NCBI GenBank assembly: GCA_951799405.1
Contig: OX637342.1
Location: forward strand, 18,895,298 to 18,959,297
Direction: 5' to 3'
DNA from: Agapetus fuscipes
Lineage: Eukaryota > Arthropoda > Insecta > Trichoptera > Glossosomatidae
DNA length: 64,000 nucleotides
Below the pieces are notes generated by a model that saw only the letters and a program-made list of their open reading frames with translations, was not told where the DNA came from and ran no database searches. How positions within the stretch are numbered: position 1 is the first letter of the stretch; the number at the start of each line of letters is the position of its first letter. Position numbers and translations under genes: made by a program. Below are positions 56,601 to 64,000 of this stretch, in pieces.

Positions 56601-59600
56601 TTTTGATAAAACAATGAGAAAGACTAGAAATAAAAATCCAAACGGGAACCGAGAAATAAACGAGACAAAGGAATTGGAAAACTTTGAGCATCGGATAAAT
56701 AATAACTATTTAGTCGGCGATCCAAGAAATTCTGAACAAGGTCAACATATGCATCAAGAAGAAATGAAGAATAAAAATATTCCTCTGCTGAATTTGGATC
56801 CAAATATGCGACCAGCGTCAAGGAAAAACAGCATGGATTCTCAGTATTCAGCAGAGATTAGAAATCAAGTGACTCAAAATTACAATCAAAAAGACCAGGA
56901 ACAACACTATTCAAAACCAATTGAAATAATTGTTCAGAAAAAGATGCAAGGCGATCAGAACTCTTCGCTTGGCAGTGAAGCAGATGTGCTGATAAGGATA
57001 CGACCGGAAGCTGTGATGGAGGGGAAAAATATGTCAAATGATTCTCATGATACAGAGCATGACAAAAATAGGAGGTTTTCTACTAGTAGTACAATGACTC
57101 AAACACTGTGCCGACGGCCAGCGGAAACTTGCATTATCATTACAAACCAAGTTGATTCTAACTACTTTAAAGAAGACAACATGTCAAATAATCCAGGTGT
57201 ACCAACAGCAGAACATCATAATAACTTGTCGCCAAGGATGCACAACCAAGAGGCAGGTGTCGCTGTAAACGAAAATAAATTGACCCAAGATGTTACTTAC
57301 GACAGTTTAACGGAATCTAAAAATGTCACCATACAGAAGTTACAACATTTATCGACAGCCTTAAAAGTGCACGCGGATGTGATGCAATCTCCAGATGTTA
57401 AACAATCCCACCCAACAGATGAAAGTAAACATTTGAATACAGCTGATTTGGTGTTTGAGAAATTGGATCGCTTACAATCACCACAGGTCGTTGGGAGAAA
57501 TAATGAAAGACGCAGCTCATCAGACTTTGTTGTTATAACGAATGACGAGAGCCAAATCACTTTTGATAATATTAAGAACGAACTGTTGAATGGAACTGTG
57601 AAGCAAAAAGCCACGATGGTGCAGTCGTTGAGATTGGTATGTATCGACAGCAAACATTCCAAATAAAATTAAACACATTTTAAAACAAAAATAATGTTTA
57701 TTGATTTATTTCAGAAATTAATTCACACTCTCGCTAAAGACAGAAGCCGTCTTGTTTCTTCGTACACGGAAAACGACATTCTGAGTTTAAGTTACAACTC
57801 GACATTATTAAAAAAGCTGCTGCCGTCTGAAATAATCAACGGCTGGGATCTGATTTTACAGGTTTGTTTTTATCAGTAAACCTTCTTTGATGCAAATAAT
57901 TGTAGAACTAAAAATGTATCTAATTGAGTATAATATCTTTTAGGAAATGACATTCAAGTTTTTGAACACACTGAGTTCCATGTGGAAGGGAAGAGATTAC
58001 CTGTCAAGTAATTTGAGAACTCTAAAATGCTTACAAAATTATTTTGACAACAAGTACTCCAGCAAGTCTCCCACCGACAGTCTCTCTATAGACATGCTCG
58101 TAGCTGTATTCCACAAACTAACTACCAAACCAAATCAACAGATATTGCTTGTGAATTCTGGTAATAATATCATTTTCTCATTAAACTTTTAACATTGATT
58201 GGTTAGGAGAGGCTAACGCTCAATATGGGCTGTAGTCAGCTGTAGTGCCATTGAAAAAGATGAAGATATCCGTAACAACTCCATAATATTAGGATGATTG
58301 AATTGGTGAGCGCTGTTTTTGTGTGAATCACACATCAAAAGCCCTCTGCGAGCTTGGTAAACGCAACTAAGCTACACATATAGTGTAACTTCTTGCCGCG
58401 TTATCCCCGAAGGGGTCGCATGTGGCGAGTTGAACCTTTTTATTTTTACAGGTAAGGGGGCCGGCCTTACGCCAACCACCTTTGTTGAAGTAGGGGTTTC
58501 CGAGCTCCCGAGAGGGCTGGTACCATAGAGTTATAGTAATTATTACTCTATGGCTGGTACTCATTTCTTGTGAAGGCTGAGTAAACCTTGCCGGTATTTT
58601 ATTTTGGGGTTTGAAATAAACACCGAAATGGGAAATCATTTCTGACACCCTCGGTGGGATTCGAACCCAAGCTCACGGCATGGAATGCAAGCACTCTACC
58701 AACTGAGCTATCGACCGGACATGGCTATATAAAACGCCAATTCTCAAACAAGATCCATTTGCTTTGAGACTGGATGGACCTTTGGTGACTGGTTAAAGGC
58801 ATATGATTTTTTTAACCCAGCAAAGAGCATAATATTTGAAAATATTTTTTCGTCCGTAGTGTTAACCAGTAGTAGAGTCCGTAATGTTAACCACTACACT
58901 ACAGACCAATCTAAACTCATCTGGGTGGTATCCTAATTTTTTCTCCTGGTTATTTGCACCAAATCCATTGATTTGACATAATTATTATTGGTATGCTTCT
59001 CCACCTTTTACTTTGCCTCCATTCTGTACATCGCATGACTCTAAAATCCATCAACCCAAAGATGATAATGCATTGGGTACTTTTAGGTATAGCGGAAAAG
59101 ATTCTACCCAACGTCTTGGAAAACTATGACTGTATGTCTCCGTACAGATTGCGCCACAGCCTGGGCTTGCTGATCAACCTGTGTGTGGACGAACACGCTA
59201 GGGAAGTCATACAGAGCATGGCAGAGGAAACCATTCCCTTGCTGAGCGTCCTGTTGAAGAGTAAAGATAAAAAGATTGTATCTTATGTTGTTAAATTTAC
59301 TTATGTTCTGATGGCAAACGAGGTTTTCCACAAGACGGCCAAAGACAAACAACTTGTCAAGATCATTGATGAATTATTAACGGTGAGTTATCTCTTATTG
59401 TTACACTGAAAACCTGTTCACTTATTGAATGGCAAAAACAAAAAATTCTCAGGCACAGTGTTTACGCATTCCTTGTATTGTCTTTTCAATGAGGTCCGCA
59501 CATTCATTTACATAGATTGTGATGTCACAGGACCTAGAAAGGCTCAGGAAAAAGTCTAAACAAGCTATAACTACTATTGTGTTATTCGTTGCTAAGGACC

Positions 59601-61534
59601 CTATATAGTGACCTGTGATGTCTTTTATTGAGAATAATTTTGTTCAAAGTCCGTTCTCAGCCTATGATAATTTCATAATGCTTTTGTTTTGACTTCCTGG
59701 GATATCTATTGAAGAAAAGACAGACCTTTATGATGATTGTTATGTTTTAATTTTTTTACAGAAATCAAATAAGAGAATGAAACTGCAATTGGGAGTGTTG
59801 AAGACTATAATAGAACAAGCGTCTCCACATCAAAATTTTGTGAACTCCGAGTATTCGTTTCTTCAAAATAGAGTGAGTTTTCTTTAAAACAGAGTCCATC
59901 ACTGTTGGAAAAGGATGTTTATGAATGTACTTGAAAATGGAATAACTGCCACCATTTTGTAAAACACCTTTTGACAGTTCTCTGTGAAGTTAGCTGTGTT
60001 ATTTTGCTCGTGGATCTTATTTAACATTCTTATTTTTTTAAAACATATTTGGCATGCACAAAGTAATAATAGAATCGGTATCAGTGAGGTTGTGTGATGC
60101 CCATTAATTTTAATAAGTTGGTAACTTCAAATACAGCAGCAGCGCGCTTGCCCAAATGTCACCCACATTGATAAAGATCCTTGTAAGGCTGCAGTATTAA
60201 ATATTAAATTTCATTTTAATAGGGATTTTTATTTTCAGGAAGCTGAACTTGAGGAACTAGAGGAAGAAGTGGAGCATGGCGAGCCATATTACCTTTCCGG
60301 TCTGAATTTTGGTAGGTTGATACCATCAATTACCTTCGTTATTACAAGGTTCAGATTCGGTCACGAAATGTAGAAGCTAATATACATTCCCATACACTAT
60401 GTGACTTCCGATCCGGCACTGGACCAGATTTTGTGAAAAAGGATGTATAATACCTACACTTCATATAAAAATGGTGTTATTCACACACATCAAATCCATA
60501 GCTCATGGGCCACCTAAAGTGAATTCTCAGTACAACAACAAAAGAAACAAACAAATCTATGGATTACATTTCTGTGAATAACACTGAAAGGATTTATTTT
60601 TAACCAAATGTTTTGTTTTTCAGAAGAAAATCGCCCAGTTGAAAATGAAAATTTTTGGAAAAAAAATGAAACTGAAGTTTCACAACTAGCTCAAACAAAT
60701 GAAAAAAATGTCACAAAAAATCAAGATACAAAACCAAAAATTACACCAAAACAGAGGAACATTCCAAAAAATGCGGAAAAGCGAGAAGCCAAGTCAAATA
60801 TTCCAAATCTGACAAAGGCTCCGCCCAATATTACAAAAACTGCTAAGTCTGCTGGCATTAAAAGTGATGATAAAATGAAAAGGAGAAACCCAGGAAAAGG
60901 TTTAAGCAAAGGAAAAATATCTCAGGGTGTGAGACCTGCAGTGCAGCATGAAATAGACGAAGAATATGACCCGGCAGTCAGTGATACTGTTCTCAAGGAC
61001 ATCCTGGGCAAGATCATGAGAGAACAGTCGGACCAGCAGGTAGAGAATAACACAGGAACAAATGAAAACAACAATTATGGAGACCCAGAACACATCATTA
61101 TCAACAACCGCCACAACAAAACAGTGGAAATAGATAACAAAACCAGTTTCATCATCCTGAACAACCACAAATCAAACAAATTTGTCAATGCAGACAATGA
61201 GAAATCTAAAGATGCGGAGGATTCACAAAAAGGCTCTCCCTCGTCCAAGAGTGACAGCACCACGACTTCCGCAAGCAGCAACTTCAGTCTGTTTGACAAG
61301 AACAAGAGTTACGATCAAGATTACGACTATTGCGAGGACACCAAGCAAATACAGACTCCCATAAGGTACGATAATATATTTAAAGACAATCGCCAGTCGC
61401 CTTACAGAGGTCTTGTGTTGGAATCCAAACGAGGTAATAATCATTCTTCCCAAGCAAACTCACACAGAGCGGACCCATTAACAAATAACTACAGTATTTT
61501 AGAAAATGAATATTCTACAACTTCAACGGATTAG
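53653..61534 (+). CDS. armc9: ARMC9-like protein, ten exons
   Basis: ARMC9 is a ciliary basal-body protein in vertebrates; here it would be expected in ciliated sensory neurons or sperm. Exons: 53653-53656, 55211-55321, 55405-55572, 56219-57636, 57715-57861, 57944-58150 (or 58160), 59062-59382, 59762-59872, 60239-60311, 60624-61534, about 1,156 residues. Matches I recall to ARMC9: LLGAVTSALTEALENTIRG; FDNIKNELLNGTVKQKATM before the ARM repeats; RLRHSLGLLINLCVD; an acidic ELEELEEEVEHG stretch; then a disordered tail. The N-terminal LisH region of the family is absent. A disordered insert of about 470 residues fills exon 4. The exon 6 to 7 junction is not clean: the better donor (58161) leaves phase 1 while the only acceptor (59060-59061) needs phase 0. 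Confidence 0.85.
53922..54342 (-). repeat. Rep-A copy split by a MITE
   Basis: Pieces 53922-54000 and 54248-54342 flank the 54001-54247 MITE. Confidence 0.78.
54001..54247 (+). mobile_element. TIR MITE with 4-bp duplication
   Basis: 247 bp with ends CGCACGCTTAATAATAAAGA and its near inverse, flanked by ACAT (53997-54000, 54248-54251). Inserted in a Rep-A copy in armc9 intron 1. Confidence 0.82.
54544..54571 (+). ncRNA. Hammerhead-like hairpin motif
   Basis: Identical over the core to 13860-13887. Confidence 0.35.
54607..54871. repeat. Near-perfect hairpin, 126-bp arms, 13-base loop
   Basis: Arms 54607-54732 and 54746-54871 differ at one base. The loop (AATGTGTAGCTTA) plus inner stem resembles the 3' end of SINE-C (TGTGTAGCTTAGTTGCG). 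In armc9 intron 1. Confidence 0.95.
55211..55321 (+). CDS. armc9: armc9 exon 2
   Basis: After tttttaacag; encodes DIRNYNSLRSNSNENKYRVL and HRKLLG. Donor gtaaga, phase 1. Confidence 0.85.
55405..55572 (+). CDS. armc9: armc9 exon 3
   Basis: Encodes VTSALTEALENTIRGDDF, MEEILNNCMRIYPELF and a KKPPPKTNF linker. Phase 1 on both sides. Confidence 0.9.
55600..55969 (-). repeat. One partial and one full Rep-A copy
   Basis: Partial 55600-55718, full 55722-55969, in armc9 intron 3. Confidence 0.78.
56080..56207 (-). repeat. Old Rep-A fragment next to an armc9 acceptor
   Basis: GCAGCTCTCGTCATCTTTCGC and the AACAGAGGTAATATCGGCAA segment are diverged Rep-A; the exon 4 acceptor follows within about ten bases. 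Confidence 0.5.
56219..57636 (+). CDS. armc9: armc9 exon 4 (large disordered exon)
   Basis: 1,418 bp open throughout. The first 440 or so residues are rich in Asn, Ser, Glu, Lys and Pro with no recognisable domain. The end (SQITFDNIKNELLNGTVKQK) returns to conserved ARMC9 sequence. Its acceptor lies about ten bases after a diverged Rep-A copy. Confidence 0.92.
57715..57861 (+). CDS. armc9: armc9 exon 5
   Basis: Encodes KLIHTLAKDRSRLVSSYTEN and LKKLLPSEIINGWDLILQ. Phase 0 on both sides. Confidence 0.92.
57944..58160 (+). CDS. armc9: armc9 exon 6
   Basis: Encodes FLNTLSSMWKGRDYLSSNL and MLVAVFHKLTTKPNQQILL. Two possible donors: gtaata after 58160 (phase 1) or gtgaat after 58150 (phase 0). Only the second agrees with the visible exon 7 acceptor. 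Confidence 0.85.
58282..58905 (-). mobile_element. SINE-B copy split by a SINE-C insertion
   Basis: SINE-B pieces 58282-58355 and 58719-58905 flank SINE-C at GAGCTTGGT. In armc9 intron 6. Confidence 0.75.
58362..58718 (-). mobile_element. SINE-C copy
   Basis: Complete tRNA-derived SINE: minus-strand head GGTCGATAGCTCAGTTGGTA and B box GGGTTCGAATCCC, end TGTGTAGCTTAGTTGCG. Contains a small inverted repeat ATAGAGTTATAGTAA...TTACTCTAT (58525-58553). Confidence 0.85.
59062..59382 (+). CDS. armc9: armc9 exon 7 (ARM repeat)
   Basis: Encodes MIMHWVLLGIAEKILPNVL, RLRHSLGLLINLCVDEHARE and KKIVSYVVKFTYVLMANE. The reading frame stays open about 90 bp upstream, but the only AG in that stretch is at 59060-59061. 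Confidence 0.9.
59383..59761. other. armc9 intron 7
   Basis: Contains GGTTGCTAAGGACCCTA-type sequence also seen near 5125 and 44145, a weak dispersed repeat. Confidence 0.4.
59762..59872 (+). CDS. armc9: armc9 exon 8
   Basis: Encodes KRMKLQLGVLKTIIEQASP. Acceptor tttttttacag, donor gtgagt, phase 0 on both sides. Confidence 0.9.
60239..60311 (+). CDS. armc9: armc9 exon 9 (acidic)
   Basis: Encodes EAELEELEEEVEHGEPYYL. Acceptor attttcag, donor gtaggt; phase 0 in, phase 1 out. Confidence 0.88.
60325..60450. mobile_element. Decayed MITE related to 36208-36354
   Basis: Shares TCCCATACACTAT, CCGATCCGGCACTGGACCAG and GTGAAAAAGGATG. In armc9 intron 9. Confidence 0.5.
60624..61534 (+). CDS. armc9: armc9 exon 10 (terminal, disordered)
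   Basis: About 300 residues of low-complexity Lys-, Asn- and Ser-rich sequence ending at TAG (61532-61534). Acceptor gtttttcag, phase 1. Confidence 0.9.
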
Positions 61535-61672
61535 TAAACCAATCAGTCTTTCCGTGTCAAAATGCACAAAGGTCTAAATAATTCAGTAAATATTCAGTAC
61601 ATTGATGTTGGCATGTTTTTTTTTAAACTTCCATGCACCTTCCTACCGATGTATTTACATTCCCACTTTTTA

Positions 61673-62066
61673 GGCCCAGTTTCAAGTAGTTAGCGATTTT
61701 AGTTAAATTTTCATAATATTGAACTCACTGAATTTCGCCAGTAAATATTTAGATTGATTTTTAAGATGGCGTCGTCTTCACTGACGACAGCTGTTTTTTT
61801 TTTTGATGTAAGGATACATCAAAATTGCCGTTAACTGAACATTTTTTGTGACGTTTCCAGCGTTATGAAGACTAGACATTTGATTTTCATGATCAGTTGT
61901 TTGTTTTAAAGCTTTTGAATGGCATTGTAATCAATTCAAAGATTTTGGGGTGGGGCTTGTCACTTTGGGAATTCTCGGTTTTAGTTAATTCAAACTGGAG
62001 TATTTAGAATAATAGTACAATTATAGTTAACTAAAATAGAATTACACTTGAAAATATCGGGTCTTG
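61673..62066 (-). mobile_element. Second TIR element related to 40296-40694
   Basis: Carries the same interior (TGTTCAGTT, dyad GATGTAAGGATACATC region, CATTTGATTTTCATGATCAG) in the opposite orientation, with degraded ends GGCCCAGTTTCAAG and AAATATCGGGTC. Just after the armc9 stop. Confidence 0.6.
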
Positions 62067-62194
62067 GGGTATGTTGTTTCAACATTAGCTTATGTGACTT
62101 TAAACAGAAAAAAATCTACTTATATGATTTCATAAGTTTGTCCTTTTCATTCAGTATAAAGTTGATAAGCTACCGTTGAAATGAAACACCCTTT
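62067..62194 (+). mobile_element. Small TIR element, first of two adjacent
   Basis: GTTTCAACATTAGCTTATGT at the left and its near inverse GATAAGCTACCGTTGAAA at the right. About 128 bp. Confidence 0.6.
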
Positions 62195-62322
62195 GGCCCG
62201 GTATTTTCAACGCTAGCATATGTGGCTTTTAACTGATAAAAAAAATTACCCACACGATAGACATAAGTGCGTCTCTATCATTCAGTATAAAGTCGCTATG
62301 CTAATGTTGAAAATACTGGGCC
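62195..62322 (+). mobile_element. Small TIR element, second of two adjacent
   Basis: GGCCCGGTATTTTCAACGCT at the left and inverse AATGTTGAAAATACTGGGCC at the right. Related to its neighbour and to the 40.3-kb element. Confidence 0.65.
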
Positions 62323-62407
62323 TTAGTATATTCTAATACACAGAAGATTTTATATGTTAATGAGATTGCAACAATATATTTTTAGAAGAATACAATATGT
62401 TACTTAC

Positions 62408-62456
62408 ATCTTCAAGTTGAAATTGTTCTGGGTTTCTTATAAACTCTTCCATTTTT
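62408..62456 (-). CDS. Orphan coding-like exon, unidentified gene
   Basis: On the minus strand tttttttacag is followed by AAAA, then an ATG opening MEEFIRNPEQFQLED, then a gtaagt donor in phase 0. The exon looks like a first coding exon with an upstream non-coding exon. I do not recognise the product. Its downstream exons would have to lie in or beyond armc9 on the opposite strand. Confidence 0.4.
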
Positions 62457-63287
62457 CTGTAAAAAAATTTTTAAGGAAAACACTTTAATACTTCCTGTTG
62501 AAACTTCCATCATTCTACATGTTTTATTAGTGCATTGATAAATATAAATTTAGGCTCATCAGATTATAACTATTTTTATAAGTACCTAATAATTTCAAAC
62601 TTCCAAGTGCACTTTTTATAGTAGGTAATAGGGAAGATAAAATATGGATTTGGATCATTGAATTATGATATAGTGGACTGGATCATGTTTAAACCCAAAT
62701 ATATCTGTTTCAACTTGCATTAATCCAATTAATAGTCCTTAGTTAGAAAGAGAACAAGAATACTCTCAGTGTGACTACATTCTAAACAGAAAAGCAATAA
62801 TATTGTGCTTCAATGTTAGCATCCTGAGAGTTTCTGTTTAACCTGTTTTTATTAAAAAAAAAAAAAACAAATATACAACCATACATGGCAGAAACAAAAT
62901 TATAAAATTGCTGCATATCTACACCACTATTATGTTTGACAGGACTGTCTTGACAGTTGTGTCGTGGACAACGCTTCATTGCTATAAACCAGTTTCTAGT
63001 CCATTATATTATTTATCAATGGTTTGGATCATCATTTTATAATGTTGTCAGTTATTTTCCAGTTGAAAAAATGTTACTTCACATCTTCTCTATGGCAACA
63101 CATCCTAGGTGCTTTTGTAAATTTAATAAATAATAATTACTTATTGATACAAATTAAACTGTTTATTAACAAAATATATTGTTTTATTTTATATTATTTT
63201 TTTAACATAATTCACAACTTATCTTAAACCAAGGATATAAACATGCAATATTTTACACTATACATATTATATTAGTTAGAATTTCTT
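62457..63287. other. No clear gene
   Basis: AT-rich. The 65-codon frame on the minus strand (62979-62782) shows no domain. Confidence 0.5.
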
Positions 63288-63295
63288 TTCTAGAC

Positions 63296-63866
63296 CAGTG
63301 TTCCGCAAAGCGTGTGCCGCGGCACACTGGTGTACCGTGGTCATCAGTTGGTGTGCCGCGGAAAAAAGTCAAGGTTTTGTTAAGATAATACACCTAAAAA
63401 TAGCTGAGAGCTATATGAGCAGGCGCTTTGTTGGGCGAGGGGCGAGACGGCCTCCTCTAAAAAACTAAAATTTTCCGAAGTAGAGGTAGGACATTTTTGG
63501 CTGCATATAAAAAATGAGTATCCACTGCTTCCAAAGCGTGCTATTGCAATTCTATTACCATTTGCCACTACCCACTTATGCGAATTGGGATTTTCAACTC
63601 TCACTACTATAAAATTGAAAAAAGAGAGCGCCTGAGGACGATCAATGAAGAGATGAGAGCAGCCTTATCAACGATTGCTCCATATTTTGATCGACTGTGC
63701 TCAGTTAAACAGGCTCACATTTCTCACTAAGCATCTTTTTATATAAGGTATATTGATTTTAGTAATAAATAAATATTAAATAGTCATTGTTTTTTTCTTT
63801 GGTGTACCTCTAAATTTTTTTGATTTGATAGGTGTACCTTGAACACAAAAAGTTTGCGGAACACTG
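63296..63866 (+). mobile_element. hAT relic, 571 bp, with perfect 8-bp target duplication
   Basis: Both ends are CAGTGTTCCGCAAA (inverted), flanked by TTCTAGAC on each side (63288-63295, 63867-63874). The interior keeps the C-terminal dimerisation part of a transposase. Confidence 0.92.
63500..63730 (+). pseudogene. hAT transposase C-terminal remnant
   Basis: Reads LLPFATTHLCELGFSTLTT, then after one frameshift near 63620-63630 EEMRAALSTIAPYFDRLC and a stop. This matches the ZBED/SCAND3-like hAT dimerisation region. N-terminal and catalytic parts are absent. Confidence 0.75.
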
Positions 63867-63879
63867 TTCTAGACTACTC

Positions 63880-63909
63880 CTGAGGATGCCTTTTTGAGGC
63901 GAAAATATT
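63880..63909 (+). ncRNA. Hammerhead-like hairpin motif
   Basis: CTGAGGATGCC-TTTTTG-AGGC-GAAAA, followed by a tail (GAATTAAAACTGTGTT) similar to the inverse of 4935-4975. Confidence 0.3.
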
Positions 63910-64000
63910 CAAGCCAAAAAATAAAAATAAAATTGTAAGTGAATTAAAACTGTGTTCATTTTTACAATAAACTTTATACAATAAAATAATTCTTATCCAA

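Overview
This is an insect nuclear genomic window. It is AT-rich, has small exons with GT-AG introns, contains an ionotropic chemoreceptor gene, and is dense with SINEs, non-LTR retrotransposon fragments and hAT-type elements. The order is not certain; Lepidoptera would fit the intron-rich receptor gene and the repeat style, but no sequence here proves it. All gene models were built by eye from reading frames, splice sites and intron phases.

Left and centre (about 18.5-41.4 kb, minus strand): an almost complete gene for the co-receptor IR93a. Seventeen phase-compatible coding exons give 830 codons: signal peptide, amino-terminal domain, split ligand-binding domain, pore and the start of M4. 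The last exon is unresolved; a candidate lies at the left window edge (1-109). Its introns are filled with SINEs, MITEs, LINE fragments, a solo LTR and a 105-bp-arm palindrome.

Far left (1-18.4 kb): mostly transposon territory. It holds a very young Ty3/gypsy-type element (7908-11969; 163-bp LTRs differing at one position, GTAC target duplication, intact pol, truncated gag, a well-placed -1 frameshift heptamer), a 5'-truncated CR1/jockey-like LINE (16322-17974), several 3' ends of other LINEs with (TGTAAC)n or (CAGTA)n tails, and tRNA-derived SINEs.

Right (43.5-61.5 kb): three housekeeping or ciliary genes. thoc7 (plus, 43563-49674) encodes a THO/TREX mRNA-export subunit and carries a 3.7-kb hAT element in intron 2. 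alkbh6 (minus, 51771 to about 53489) encodes an AlkB-family dioxygenase. An ARMC9-like gene (plus, 53653-61534) encodes a ciliary ARM-repeat protein. alkbh6 and armc9 appear to start head to head about 160 bp apart around a sequence matching the RFX X-box consensus. IR93a and thoc7 are also divergent. 61.6-64 kb holds small TIR elements, one orphan coding-like exon on the minus strand, and a 571-bp hAT relic with perfect 8-bp target duplications.

The most unusual material is in the repeats: (i) two copies of a SINE made of a nearly full 5S rRNA fused to a tRNA-like SINE; (ii) a family of sequences sharing a CTGANGATG-stem-GAAA hairpin reminiscent of a hammerhead ribozyme, several forming long near-perfect inverted repeats; (iii) a triple nest in armc9 intron 1 in which a hairpin with 126-bp arms sits inside such an element, itself inserted with a 14-bp target duplication into an older SINE-like repeat; (iv) a repeat of about 250 bp with an (AGATT)n tail present in some 30 copies in this window. 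Repeat names (Rep-A, SINE-B, SINE-C, SINE-D, LINE-A/B) are local labels for this answer.
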